Made by a program: the position numbers and the translations under genes
The notes under the pieces: generated by a model
Told to the model about the DNA's origin: nothing
What the model saw: only the letters and a program-made list of their open reading frames with translations
Databases searched by the model: none
From: Helicobacter sp. MIT 99-5507
GTDB taxonomy: Bacteria; Campylobacterota; Campylobacteria; Campylobacterales; Helicobacteraceae
Length of the DNA stretch: 64,000 bases
Direction of reading: 5' to 3'
NCBI RefSeq assembly: GCF_003364295.1
Contig: NZ_NXLO01000001.1
Location: 186,001-250,000, forward strand
In this document: positions 18,929-28,815 of the stretch, piece by piece
How positions within the stretch are numbered: position 1 is the stretch's first letter
Layout: each line of letters opens with the position of its first letter

Positions 18929-20634
18929 ATGAAAAATATTGCTAGAGGGGCTGCTTTTGTTATCTTGAATATGGGGATAATAAGTGCTACAGATTTGACA
19001 TTAGAAGGTATAATATCTAATGAAGTCAAAATAACAACACAATATAATACACTCACAAACTACGCTACTTTTACAAATACAGGCACTAGTATCTATGTAG
19101 AATCTGGGGGGGGGTTTATAACTTTATAAACTTTGGTAATACATATACATTTTGGACAAGTCATAATGGTGGTGGTAATACAAATATATATAATTATAGA
19201 TATATAAAAAGTGGTTCAAATGGTAATTTTGCACTTAGTGGTGCAAGCATAACAATACATGTCTTTCATCTAAAAATCAATCAAGATGCAAATGCTTTTA
19301 ATAATACCAAAGGAGATTTGACAAGCTATGAGGAATCGATTCGTAATTCACATATTTTAATAAGTGGTAGTAATGATGGAAAACTAACTATGGCTAATGA
19401 TGGCAAAATCATACTTAGCTTTGGTGATGGATTTGAACTAGGACAAAACTATAATAGCAAATATATATTTTTAGATTGTGATGGAAATGGTGGAAATAAT
19501 GGCAGTAGTGGAAATAATGATGTCAAAAATTGTGCTCTTAAAAATAATGGCAAAGATGTAATCCCATTTCTTACTACTTATAATAATGGACTTTTTTCTA
19601 TAAAAACTAATGGTGGTGATTTTAGTATAAACATAAATGATGATGAATACGCTAGTATAAATACTATATATAAATCTGCATTATTATCTATGAATACCTA
19701 TAAAACAATCATAAATAATATTATAAATAATTCAAAAACTTTTACAAATGAAAATAAAAATACAACAACAATAAACAATATAAATGCAAGAAGTGATAGA
19801 AGGAGAGCACTTAGTAGAAATATAGAATCTGAAATTACAAATGATAAGAAAGATTCTACTAATTATATGTTTTTCTTGCCACTTGTATCATATCAAAGCA
19901 TAAATGGTGGTGGTGGATATAATGGATTAAACTATGGCTTTGTAGGTGGATATAATGCAGCAATAAATAATAATTTAGCAGGAATTCATTTTGGTTTTAC
20001 CTATGGTGGAATAGAAAGTAAAAGTAGCAATTTAATACAGCTAAAAAATACGAGTTATTCAGCACTTTTAGGATTCCACTATAAATATAATTTTAATTAT
20101 AATCTATATATTTCTACTAGATTAGAGGCATTCTATTATATAAATAATCTAAAAGGATATTTTAATAATATAAATTATGAAACACTAAAACCTACGACTT
20201 TTGCCCCAAGTATAAATTTTGCATTTGGTAAAAAATGGCATTTTTATATGAATAAAATTGGCGTAGAAGGTGGATTTGACTATAGTGCAATGATAAATTC
20301 AAGCTTAGATAGACTTGGTGAAAGTTATGCTAAAAACTTACTAAATCTCGCATATCTTGATATAAATGGCAATTATGAATTAGCATTGAAATATTTTAAA
20401 TTTCATTTTTTACTTGGAGCAAAAACATTAATTACACCATATCCAAAAGCTACACTAAATACATCTAATGGATATAAAATAAATATATATGAAAACCGAA
20501 TAAGTGCCTATACATCAATAGGGACAACATATCAACTAAATGATATCATAGCTTTGGAGCTGAATTATTTAGGAATATATGGTGATAGAATGATTAATCA
20601 TAGTGGATTTTTTAATACAAAAATATGGTGGTAG
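18929..20634 (+). CDS. Autotransporter-like outer-membrane protein, phase-variable, assembled OFF
   Basis: In the assembled phase the gene stops at 19127-19129 after 66 residues. With G10 (or G7) at the tract the frame continues to 20634 and gives 568 residues. The reading between the tract and the long downstream frame is open throughout, so only the tract breaks the gene. An N-terminal signal-like segment is followed by a beta-rich, Asn/Gly-rich passenger. The last 260 residues or so form an aromatic-rich beta-barrel (YGFVGGYNAAINNNLAGIHFG, then alternating strands) that ends in FFNTKIWW with a terminal aromatic residue, as autotransporter barrels do. It resembles the VacA/autotransporter class of Helicobacter in layout. 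The surface location is inferred and the function unknown. Confidence 0.78.
19106..19114 (+). repeat. G9 tract, phase switch in the autotransporter-like gene
   Basis: Nine G after codon 59 (GTAGAATCT-G9-TTTATA). G9 leads to a stop at 19129; G10 or G7 joins it in frame to the rest of the gene (VESGGGVYNFINFG). Confidence 0.9.
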
Positions 20635-20636
20635 AA

Positions 20637-20661
20637 ACTAGAATCTTTTAAAGATTCTAGT
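20637..20661. terminator. Perfect palindrome between convergent genes, probable two-way terminator
   Basis: ACTAGAATCTTT and AAAGATTCTAGT are complementary twelve-base arms around one T. The element lies in the 38-base gap between two convergent genes. It lacks a T run after the stem, so its strength is uncertain. The arms contain the window's frequent word AGAATCT/AGATTCT. Confidence 0.6.
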
Positions 20662-20672
20662 ATTCAAAGATA

Positions 20673-21218
20673 TTATTGTTTTAGTGCTTCTAGTGCGTAT
20701 TTTTCACCAAGTTCAAAAGCTTTTTTATTTAATTCGGCAACTTTTGCAGGGACTTTTGAGAGCATAGTATCAAACACTATATCTCTATCAACACATTTTG
20801 TAAGTGTTATGGTGATCGCAAGTGCTACGACTGATTGTGTGACGGCATTGCCCACCTCATCTTTTGCTATTGTAATAATTGGAATAGAATAAATCTTGTA
20901 TTTCTTTAAATCTTCCATAGATGGCTTTACTAGATTTGATTCAACTACAACAATAGAACCATCTCTTAAATCAACTTTGAATTGATCATAACTAATTTGT
21001 GCAGTAGATAGCATAAAACCTACACTTTGTGCATATGGATATAATATTTCATTATCATCAAGTATGATATCAACTTTTGTAGGTCCGCCACGCACTTGAC
21101 TTGTGTAAGTAGCAGCTTTTACCCCATAACCATTATCTCTAATCTTTGCTTCTGCTAGAATCTCCCCAGCAAGCAATACACCCTGCCCTCCTACACCTGT
21201 AAAGCGAAGCTCTGTCAT
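20673..21218 (-). CDS. oorC: 2-oxoglutarate:acceptor oxidoreductase, gamma subunit
   Basis: Part of the four-subunit enzyme that converts 2-oxoglutarate to succinyl-CoA with reduction of an electron carrier, replacing 2-oxoglutarate dehydrogenase in this group. The 181-residue protein starts TELRFTGVGGQGVLLAGEIL, the typical gamma-subunit opening, and has YTSQVRGGPTKVDIILDD. It is the last gene of oorDABC and overlaps oorB by one base. Confidence 0.95.
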   Translation of the reverse strand: MTELRFTGVGGQGVLLAGEILAEAKIRDNGYGVKAATYTSQVRGGPTKVDIILDDNEILYPYAQSVGFMLSTAQISYDQFKVDLRDGSIVVVESNLVKPSMEDLKKYKIYSIPIITIAKDEVGNAVTQSVVALAITITLTKCVDRDIVFDTMLSKVPAKVAELNKKAFELGEKYALEALKQ

Positions 21219-22042
21219 TATTTGCCTCCTTTAGCTTTTGCAACTACTTTATTAAAATAAGCATTGCAGTATTCTTCTTTTGTTGTATCTTGTTTTAAGA
21301 TTCCAGTTACAAATTTATTTTCTTTTTCTTCATCACTTAATTTATCATATTCTGATTTATTTACTAATCTTCCATCTATCCAATTAAGCATATCTGTAGC
21401 CTCTAGCATTTTATTTTTTCTGCCAAGATTTACATGACAATTACTATGAATATCAAAAAAGCTAAATCCTTCATGTTTAAATCCAGATATAAGTAAATTT
21501 TCTAATTTTTGTGGCTTTGTAACACTACCCCTAGCTACAAATGTAGCACCTGCTGCATCAGCAAGCTTGCAAGGGTCAAAGCTATAATCAATATTCCCAT
21601 ATTGTGCAGTAACAGTCCAAAAACCTCTAGGTGTAGTAGGTGAAGTTTGAGAATTTGTTAATCCATAAATAAAATTATTTACTAATATAAATTTTATATC
21701 TATATTTCTTCTACAAGCATGTATTGTGTGATTTCCACCTATTGCCATGCCATCACCATCACCAGAGATAACAATTATATGTTTTTTTGGATTTGTTAGC
21801 TTTATGCCTGTAGCATAAGCTAGTGTCCTACCATGAGTAGTATGAACAGTATTACAATTTAAGTATGAAGAGAATCTTCCACTACAACCAATACCACTAA
21901 CTACACAAACATCATTCATATCCCAGCCTATTTTTTCTATAGCTCTAATAACAGTTTTTAAAATTACTCCATCACCACAACCCCAGCACCATAGTGTAGG
22001 CATTTTATCCATTCTTAAATATGTATCATAATTGTATGCCAT
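21218..22042 (-). CDS. oorB: 2-oxoglutarate:acceptor oxidoreductase, beta subunit
   Basis: Thiamine-diphosphate-binding subunit of the OorDABC complex, 274 residues. Visible features are LWCWGCGDGVILK at the N-terminus, GIGCSGRFSSYLNC, and the TPP/Mg motif SGDGDGMAIGGNH with NNFIYGLTNSQTSPTT. Cysteines in the first 60 residues and CHVNLGRKN further on are consistent with an iron-sulfur cluster. It lies one base downstream of oorA. Confidence 0.96.
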   Translation of the reverse strand: MAYNYDTYLRMDKMPTLWCWGCGDGVILKTVIRAIEKIGWDMNDVCVVSGIGCSGRFSSYLNCNTVHTTHGRTLAYATGIKLTNPKKHIIVISGDGDGMAIGGNHTIHACRRNIDIKFILVNNFIYGLTNSQTSPTTPRGFWTVTAQYGNIDYSFDPCKLADAAGATFVARGSVTKPQKLENLLISGFKHEGFSFFDIHSNCHVNLGRKNKMLEATDMLNWIDGRLVNKSEYDKLSDEEKENKFVTGILKQDTTKEEYCNAYFNKVVAKAKGGK

Positions 22043-22043
22043 G

Positions 22044-23168
22044 TTATAACCCTTTTACTTCATTTATAATTTCATTTGGAGAGATAGCTCTACCATTTGC
22101 TTTACCAAAGAATTTAATATCCTTTTTCATAACTCGCTCAATTTCTCTTACATATTGCCCCAAATTTAGCTCTGCTACCAGGATTTTATCAAATCTCTTT
22201 CCTAAGGCAGCTAGCTTTTGTTCTGGTGATGGCCAAAGTGTAATTGGTCTAAAAAGTCCTGCTTTTATTCCATTGTTTCTTAGCTCTTTTATTGCTTCTT
22301 TTGCACTTAATGATACAGAGCCATAGGCAATGATTAGAATCTCTGCATCTTCTATCATATACTCTTCGTATCCTTCAATAATAGATGATTTTGATTCAAT
22401 CTTGTTAAATAATCTATTTATTAGCTCTGTGCTTAGTTTTTCATCTTCTGTTGGGAATCCACTATATCCATGTGTAAGTCCTGTGATATGATATTTATAT
22501 CCACTAAAAAATGGATTTAATATAGCACTTTCATCATTTCCTACTTTGTATGGTTGATAATCTTTTGGATCTCCTTGAAATTGTCTTCTATTTTTTATTG
22601 TCTTTTTTACATCTTCAATCTCTGGTAATGAAGCCCTACCTTGCATGTGTCCTAGAGTTTCATCAAGCAATAAAAAAACAGGAGTCATAAGCTCTTCTGC
22701 TAAATTAAAAGCTTTTATTGTCTGTGTATAAGCCTCGCTTAAATTACCTGGACATAATGCAATAGAACAATAATCCCCATGAGTTGGTGATTTTACTTGA
22801 TTTATATCACCTTGTGATACTCTTGTTGGAAGACCAGTTGATGGACCACCACGCATAACATCAACAATAACAAGTGGAATCTCTGCCATAAAAGCATATC
22901 CTATTTGCTCGGCTTTAAGGGAGATTCCAGGACCAGAGCTTGCAGTAAGAGACTTTGCTCCACCCATTGATGCTCCAATTGCAACAGAAATACCAGCTAT
23001 TTCATCTTCCATTTGTATAAAAACACCATCATTTTTTGGCAGTAAAACACTCATATTATGAGCTATTTCACTAGATGGAGTGATTGGATATCCACCAAAA
23101 AATTTACATCCAGCATCAATAGCAGCTAATGCTACTAACTCATTTCCCTCTGAAATAATATCTCTCAT
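22044..23168 (-). CDS. oorA: 2-oxoglutarate:acceptor oxidoreductase, alpha subunit
   Basis: The 374-residue alpha subunit. The pyrimidine-binding domain opens EGNELVALAAIDAGCKFFGGYPITPSSEI and includes MEDEIAGISVAIGASMGGAKS and TASSGPGISLKAE. A C-terminal domain II (LIIAYGSVSLSAKEAI) follows. It is preceded by oorD with an 18-base gap, and its product acts with OorB, OorC and OorD in the oxidative arm of the TCA cycle. Confidence 0.96.
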   Translation of the reverse strand: MRDIISEGNELVALAAIDAGCKFFGGYPITPSSEIAHNMSVLLPKNDGVFIQMEDEIAGISVAIGASMGGAKSLTASSGPGISLKAEQIGYAFMAEIPLVIVDVMRGGPSTGLPTRVSQGDINQVKSPTHGDYCSIALCPGNLSEAYTQTIKAFNLAEELMTPVFLLLDETLGHMQGRASLPEIEDVKKTIKNRRQFQGDPKDYQPYKVGNDESAILNPFFSGYKYHITGLTHGYSGFPTEDEKLSTELINRLFNKIESKSSIIEGYEEYMIEDAEILIIAYGSVSLSAKEAIKELRNNGIKAGLFRPITLWPSPEQKLAALGKRFDKILVAELNLGQYVREIERVMKKDIKFFGKANGRAISPNEIINEVKGL

Positions 23169-23186
23169 ATTAAAACTCCCTCACTC

Positions 23187-23498
23187 TTATAACATCATAT
23201 AATTATTATTTTTTATTTTTTCTGCAAGTTCTTTTGACTCTTGTGTAAGTTTGGCAAATTTAAACTCACTTTTACTTGCTACATGGATTGCAAAATCTGG
23301 ACAAGATAATTCACAATTATTACAACCTATGCAATTATTAGGATTAATCACTTCTATAATCTTTCCACTTACATAAGATTTATTAGATTTCATAGCAAGT
23401 GTTCCACTTGGACAAACCTCTACACAAATATCACAACCTTTGCATCTATTATAATCAACCCATACAGGGACATTAGGCGGTGCTATTAAACTACTCAT
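23187..23498 (-). CDS. oorD: 2-oxoglutarate:acceptor oxidoreductase, ferredoxin-like delta subunit
   Basis: A 103-residue electron-transfer subunit with two [4Fe-4S] motifs, CKGCDICVEVCPSG and CIGCNNCELSCPD. It is the first gene of the operon. AAGGAG lies close upstream of the ATG, and a TATAAT promoter element is at 23532-23537. Confidence 0.95.
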   Translation of the reverse strand: MSSLIAPPNVPVWVDYNRCKGCDICVEVCPSGTLAMKSNKSYVSGKIIEVINPNNCIGCNNCELSCPDFAIHVASKSEFKFAKLTQESKELAEKIKNNNYMML

Positions 23499-23531
23499 AC
23501 AAACTCCTTTTTTGTTAATCTATTAAAATAA

Positions 23532-23537
23532 ATTATA
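23532..23537 (-). promoter_or_regulatory. TATAAT -10 element of the oor operon
   Basis: A perfect TATAAT on the minus strand, 34 bases before the oorD start codon, in an AT-rich gap of 151 bases. Confidence 0.6.
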
Positions 23538-23649
23538 CTTCTAAATTTTAGTTACTATTAAATAATTTGCAATAATTTAATAAACTCTTTTAATTATTTT
23601 GATTTTATCTGTAACATTTCTACATTTAAAGATTCTATAAATAATTTTT

Positions 23650-24597
23650 TTATTGATTGATATTATCTATATGAGTTTTGTAGTTGTTAGAGAAACTATG
23701 CCCTCCAGATGCGTTTTTCACAAAAAACAAATAATCAACATCAGCTGGTTTTATCGTAGCTATGATTGCATCCATACTAGCACTTCCAACTGGATATGGT
23801 GGAATCCCATAGTTTTTATAAGTATTATAAACACTTTTATCATTTCTAATTCGATGCGGTGTAACTTTTTGATGAGAATATTCTCCATAATTTAGCGAGC
23901 CATCCATTTGAAGTGGCATTTTTATTTTTAATCTATTATATATCACGGCAGCTATTAGTGGCATTTCTTCTTTGCTTGCGGCTTCTTTTTGGATAATTGA
24001 AGCAATAGTTATATAATTAAACCATTGTTTTTCATCATATCTTCCTAGAATCTTGATTGCATTTCTTTTATGTTCTTTCATTGATTGTTCTATTAGATAA
24101 CTCATCAAATATCTAGGACCAATATCAAGAGGCACTTTGTAAGTATTTGGAAGTATTACACCATCTGGATAAGATGTATATTCTTGATATGCTTCCCATA
24201 ATTCTTTTTTATCTAATCCAAGTGTAGAGCTGATATTTTCTATAAAAAAATACATTGTTTCACCAGGAATTAATGTAATTTCTTTTAATGCAGCTTTTGA
24301 GTTTGTAAGCTGATATAAAAAATCACCCTTTGATGTTTCATAAGTAATATTATTTGTTGGGTGTATTTCTATCCAACCACTTTGTGGGCTACCAAAAAAA
24401 TTAAGCAATATAGAATCTAATCTATTTATATCTAAATTATTTTTTTGTAAATGTGTTATAATTGATGTAATACTACCTTTTGGTATATTGATTACACTTG
24501 GATATGATGAAGTTAAACTTAAATAATAGAAAATAGATATGAAAAAAAATAAAACTACATTAAGAAAAACATATAACAAAATAGCATTTCTACTCAT
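23650..24597 (-). CDS. mltG: Endolytic murein transglycosylase MltG
   Basis: A membrane-anchored lytic transglycosylase that cuts nascent glycan strands. It has one N-terminal transmembrane segment, then a LysM-like region and the YceG core with IIQKEAASKEEMPLIAAVIYN, containing the catalytic glutamate. LQMDGSLNYGE and YNTYKNYGIPPYPVGSASMDAI are also family blocks. An open frame runs 40 codons further upstream, but the ATG at 24595-24597 begins MSRNAILLYVFLNVVL, the natural start just before the membrane segment. This 5' end overlaps the divergent AsmA-like gene head to head by 59 bases. Confidence 0.92.
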   Translation of the reverse strand: MSRNAILLYVFLNVVLFFFISIFYYLSLTSSYPSVINIPKGSITSIITHLQKNNLDINRLDSILLNFFGSPQSGWIEIHPTNNITYETSKGDFLYQLTNSKAALKEITLIPGETMYFFIENISSTLGLDKKELWEAYQEYTSYPDGVILPNTYKVPLDIGPRYLMSYLIEQSMKEHKRNAIKILGRYDEKQWFNYITIASIIQKEAASKEEMPLIAAVIYNRLKIKMPLQMDGSLNYGEYSHQKVTPHRIRNDKSVYNTYKNYGIPPYPVGSASMDAIIATIKPADVDYLFFVKNASGGHSFSNNYKTHIDNINQ

Positions 24598-27208
24598 TAT
24601 TATTCTACTTTTTATATTAATTTTTAAAACCCTAAGCGATGGCCTTAGAATAAATAGCCTTTCATTTGCAGGAATTAAAGTCGATGGATTATATCTAAAA
24701 TTAAACGAAAAACTCATCTTAGATATTGATAATATTGATATTAGTGGAATCTCAAGGTCAAAAGATTCAGAGCCTATAAGTATAGAAGATATTGAAATAG
24801 GTGTAAGAAGGGCTATTTGGCTTGTATCATTTTTTGAACGATTAAATATACCAAATATTCAGTATGCAAATGATAGTTCATCAATTTATTTTGATGGAAA
24901 GCAATATAAAATAAATGTTCCTCAAGCATTGGCTGTATTTGAATTAAGAGATAGTGATGGTGATATATTTCTTGATATAGATACATTGAAAATAAAACAG
25001 CAAAATATAGATGTAAAAGGAAGTATTTTATATTATAAAAGTGATGGTGTTTTTGCTTTTGATTTATCTTCATATATAAACAAAAGAGATGATAATATCA
25101 TAAATATAATAGGACAGACAGATTTCACCCACTTAAATGTTGTATTAGATACTACAAATTTAGATTCTATATCTGTTCTTGCTCCATATATAAAAGAGTT
25201 TGATTTAGATGTTTATGATTGGATGTATGAAAGATCTTATTATGATAAAGTTAAGGTTGATTTTGCATATATAGTCATAAATAATTTAAAATCAAAAAAT
25301 ATTCAAAAAGATATAGTTGATAATTTGTATGCAAGTGGTATAGTTGAAAATGTATCATTGAAGTTGGATTCTTCATTGTTACCAATTATGGCAAATAAGG
25401 TTGAAGTATTATTTGATGAGGGTAAATTATTATTTAAAGTCAAAGATGCATCATATGGTGGGGTGGTAGCAGATAGTGGAATTGTAGAGCTGTCAAAATT
25501 TTTACATAAACAAACATTACTAAAATTAAATATCCAATCAAAACAGGCAATATTAGATTCTAGGATACTTGGAATACTAAGCTATTATGATATTAATTTA
25601 CCAGTTAGTCAAAAAAGCGGATATGTGGATGGTTATATCAATCTTGATATATTATTACCAACAAAAAAATTAGAAACAAAAGTAGCTACAAGCGGATTTT
25701 TTAAAATTATAGATTCTACTATAGGTATAAGCGGAGTAGAATTGTTTATAAAACAAGCAGATTTATATATAAAAGACAATATTGTAGCTGCTGCAAATAC
25801 ATATGTGCAATTTAAAGATATATTAGATTCAAAAGTTGATTTAGTGATTGATACCGATATAAAACAAATAGATTTGGTTGCTGTGCCTACATATTTTAAT
25901 ATCAATAAAAATAATAGCAATCTAGTAGATTTTGCAAATAAAGCAATCAAAACAAAAATAGACTTCTCAAAAGATGATATTTTTGTAGATTTTGAGGATC
26001 ATAATGCTAGTGTAGAGATTAGTGATTTTATAAAAGTAAATATTAATGACATTAGCAAGCTGCTTCCTTATGCACCTATACTTCAAATATTGGATTTAAA
26101 AAGTGGAAATATAAATTTGATGATAAAAAATGCAAATGATATGACTATGAATGCAAATTTATATAAGCTTAATTATCCTGTGTATGGTTTAGATGGAAAT
26201 AAGATTCAATCACTTGCTATAAGCGGTGCATTGAATAATGGAAATTTATTATTACAAGATTCATCTAATAGATTGAATGCCACTATAAATTTAACAAGCG
26301 GTGATATATTGATTAATGGAAATAATGTATTAGTTGATCTAGATGAAATGCTAGAATCTAAGATTCCATTATTTGCAAATATGAGAGATGAAAATCAAAT
26401 AAGTCAAGATGATAAAGAACCAACAAAAATAACCATAAATGCTAGCAATACCTTGCTTAAACTATTTAAATATGAATTTGATATCAATCAAGGAGCTTTG
26501 CAAACTACAAAAAATGGCTTTGTAAGCAATGCTAGAAATAAAAATGGTGTAGCAAATTTAAAATTGGATAATAAAACAATTGAAATTAGAGCAAGTAATT
26601 TTGATGATGAATTTATAAATAAAATATTTCACAAAGAAATCGTTAAAGGCGGCACATTTGGGCTTATTGGAATCTACAAAGATGGTAAGTTTTTAGGTGA
26701 TGCAACTATGTCTAATACAAGTGTAACAAATATGGCATCACTGCAAAATATATTGACTTTGATAGATGCTATACCATCACTTGTTGTGTTTAAATTACCT
26801 GGTTTTAGCACAAGTGGATATGAAATTGATAATGCAAAAATTAGGATTGGTATAAATAGTGAATTTATTGCGTTAGAAAAAATTGCAATAAATGGAAGCT
26901 CTGTTGATATAGAAGGTGCAGGTGTGATAGATTTGGTGCAAGAAGATATAAATTTGCAATTAAGCATATCTACGATGAAGAGCTTAAGCTCTATTTTAAA
27001 TAAGATTCCAATATTTGGATATTTATTACTTGGAGATGATGGAAAGATTACAACTGAAGTTGCTGTAACAGGAAAGATAGATGATCCAAAAACAGAACTC
27101 TCTCTTCTTGAAGATACAGCTAAAGCACCAGTAAATATATTAAAAAGGATTTTTTCACCATTTCAATTATTAGTAGATGAGTTGAAAAAGGAAAGTCAAA
27201 ATAAATAA
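24539..27208 (+). CDS. AsmA-like/DUF3971 envelope protein
   Basis: An 889-residue protein with an N-terminal signal anchor (about residues 14-33, IAFLLIIILLFILIF) and a very long beta-rich periplasmic part. The C-terminal third (GTFGLIGIYKDGKFLGDATMSN, LPSLVVF-like, DLVQEDINLQLSISTMKSLSSILNKIPIFGYLLLGDDGKI) matches the AsmA-like C-terminal domain of YhdP/TamB-related proteins. Those proteins are implicated in lipid transport or outer-membrane homeostasis. No other start lies before the membrane anchor, so the ATG at 24539 is kept although it overlaps mltG on the other strand. It converges with thiE, four bases apart. Confidence 0.8.
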   Translation: MKKNKTTLRKTYNKIAFLLIIILLFILIFKTLSDGLRINSLSFAGIKVDGLYLKLNEKLILDIDNIDISGISRSKDSEPISIEDIEIGVRRAIWLVSFFERLNIPNIQYANDSSSIYFDGKQYKINVPQALAVFELRDSDGDIFLDIDTLKIKQQNIDVKGSILYYKSDGVFAFDLSSYINKRDDNIINIIGQTDFTHLNVVLDTTNLDSISVLAPYIKEFDLDVYDWMYERSYYDKVKVDFAYIVINNLKSKNIQKDIVDNLYASGIVENVSLKLDSSLLPIMANKVEVLFDEGKLLFKVKDASYGGVVADSGIVELSKFLHKQTLLKLNIQSKQAILDSRILGILSYYDINLPVSQKSGYVDGYINLDILLPTKKLETKVATSGFFKIIDSTIGISGVELFIKQADLYIKDNIVAAANTYVQFKDILDSKVDLVIDTDIKQIDLVAVPTYFNINKNNSNLVDFANKAIKTKIDFSKDDIFVDFEDHNASVEISDFIKVNINDISKLLPYAPILQILDLKSGNINLMIKNANDMTMNANLYKLNYPVYGLDGNKIQSLAISGALNNGNLLLQDSSNRLNATINLTSGDILINGNNVLVDLDEMLESKIPLFANMRDENQISQDDKEPTKITINASNTLLKLFKYEFDINQGALQTTKNGFVSNARNKNGVANLKLDNKTIEIRASNFDDEFINKIFHKEIVKGGTFGLIGIYKDGKFLGDATMSNTSVTNMASLQNILTLIDAIPSLVVFKLPGFSTSGYEIDNAKIRIGINSEFIALEKIAINGSSVDIEGAGVIDLVQEDINLQLSISTMKSLSSILNKIPIFGYLLLGDDGKITTEVAVTGKIDDPKTELSLLEDTAKAPVNILKRIFSPFQLLVDELKKESQNK

Positions 27209-27212
27209 TTTT

Positions 27213-27833
27213 TTAAGATTCTGCTAATTTATTTTGTAATTCTTTTAGATTTGATTTTATATCACCTATCCAAATAGAATTAATCATTGCAATCATATCA
27301 TTAGAATCTAATTTAGTATTTTGAAATTTAGCTATGTTTCTAGTATTTATGCCACCAATAGCACATATTGGTATATTTATCATTTCTTTTGCTTGATTTA
27401 ATATATCAATATTTACAACCTTTGCATTTTGCTTTGTTTTGCTTTGAAAAATACTTCCAAATGCAACATAATTAGCACCAAGATTCTGGTATCTAAGCGC
27501 CCTATTTATATCTCCATAACAAGAGATTCCAATAATTCCACTAAAATTTTTTCTTAAAACCTCAAAGCTTATATTTTCATCATCTTTACCTATATGAATC
27601 CCATTTATATTTAATTTTATAGCTAATTCCACTCTATCATTTAAAATAAAATCTACTTTATTCTTTTTACATATATCATTTAATTCTAAGCATAATGTAG
27701 AAATATCACTATCTTTTGCACTCTTGTTTCTAAATTGAAATATTTTACAACCGCCTTCTATTGCCAATTCTAGCATATTTGGCAATTTTGTAGCTGGTGT
27801 TAGAATCTCATCACTAATTGCATAGAATCTCAA
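27213..27833 (-). CDS. thiE: Thiamine phosphate synthase
   Basis: Joins the hydroxymethylpyrimidine and thiazole phosphates to make thiamine monophosphate. The 206-residue TIM-barrel protein has FQFRNKSA (family QLRxK), FILNDRVELA, GIHIGKDD, GISCYG and GSIFQSKTK. The GGIN segment near residue 165 is the phosphate-binding loop. Some positions (FQFR for QLRE) are divergent but the order of motifs is right. It overlaps the upstream radical SAM gene by four bases. Confidence 0.85.
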   Translation of the reverse strand: MRFYAISDEILTPATKLPNMLELAIEGGCKIFQFRNKSAKDSDISTLCLELNDICKKNKVDFILNDRVELAIKLNINGIHIGKDDENISFEVLRKNFSGIIGISCYGDINRALRYQNLGANYVAFGSIFQSKTKQNAKVVNIDILNQAKEMINIPICAIGGINTRNIAKFQNTKLDSNDMIAMINSIWIGDIKSNLKELQNKLAES

Positions 27834-28813
27834 TATGCTATTCCATTTTCTAATAATCTATCTCTAATATATCTCATTTGTATATTTTTATCAAAACACC
27901 ATTTTGGGGCAACAAGACTATCATCATGAGCACCAGCAGAAATTCTTTGCACTACTACATTATGCGGAATTAATTTTAATGATTGCACTATCAAATCTGC
28001 ATAATTTTCCAGTGAAATTGGCTCGTATTTATTAGCATTATACATTTTCTCTATTGCAGTATCTTTTACTATATAAAGTGGATGGATTTTTATTCCATCA
28101 ATTCCCCAGCTTAAGACTTCTTTTAGTGATGCAATCATCATTTCATTATTTTCTTTTGGTAATCCATATATCAAATGAATACACACTTTTATGCCATATT
28201 TTCTAGTTTTTTGCACCAATTCTTTTGCACCAGCTATCCCATGTCCTCTATTTATTAATCTAAGCGTAGAATCAAAAATTGATTGTATGCCATATTCAAG
28301 CCAAATTTCTTTTTTATTTTTTACATAATTGCCAAGTAATTCCAAGATTCTATCTTCTATGCAATCCGTTCTAGTCCCTATTGATAAACCAACCACATTT
28401 GGTAATTTTAAGCCCTCATTGTATAGAGTTTCTAATGTATCATATGGAGCATAAGTATTACTAAAAGATTGAAAATATAACATATATTTATTTGTGCCAA
28501 ATTTATCATTATGTGATTTAGAATAGTTATAAAATTGCGATTTAAGCGTCTCTACCTGCTTATCTAATATTGGATTATAAGTAAGATTGAAATTCATATT
28601 TATATTTGATTTTTCAAGTGAGAGTAAAGATGGTGAAAATGTCTCATTTTTGCAATAGGTGCAACCACCTTTTGCAACACTGCCATCAATATTTGGACAT
28701 GTAAAACCCTGCAAAGATATAGGCACTTTTCTTACCATTTGTCTATATCTTGATTTAAAATACCTTCCAATAGTGAGTATTTGCTTCATATTTTCTTTAT
28801 CTAATATATCCAT
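27830..28813 (-). CDS. Radical SAM protein of the TIGR01212/YhcC type
   Basis: A 327-residue radical SAM enzyme. The cysteine cluster lies in CPNIDGSVAKGGCTYCKN near residues 40-56, the longer spacing characteristic of the YhcC/YtqA group. LSIGTRTDCI, WLEYGIQS and HLIYGLPKE are further family blocks. The biological reaction of this group is not established to my knowledge. The gene could start at Met1 or at Met9 (MKQILTIG). It sits between purF and thiE with two- and four-base junctions, so it is part of one transcript. Confidence 0.85.
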   Translation of the reverse strand: MDILDKENMKQILTIGRYFKSRYRQMVRKVPISLQGFTCPNIDGSVAKGGCTYCKNETFSPSLLSLEKSNINMNFNLTYNPILDKQVETLKSQFYNYSKSHNDKFGTNKYMLYFQSFSNTYAPYDTLETLYNEGLKLPNVVGLSIGTRTDCIEDRILELLGNYVKNKKEIWLEYGIQSIFDSTLRLINRGHGIAGAKELVQKTRKYGIKVCIHLIYGLPKENNEMMIASLKEVLSWGIDGIKIHPLYIVKDTAIEKMYNANKYEPISLENYADLIVQSLKLIPHNVVVQRISAGAHDDSLVAPKWCFDKNIQMRYIRDRLLENGIAY

Positions 28814-28815
28814 AT

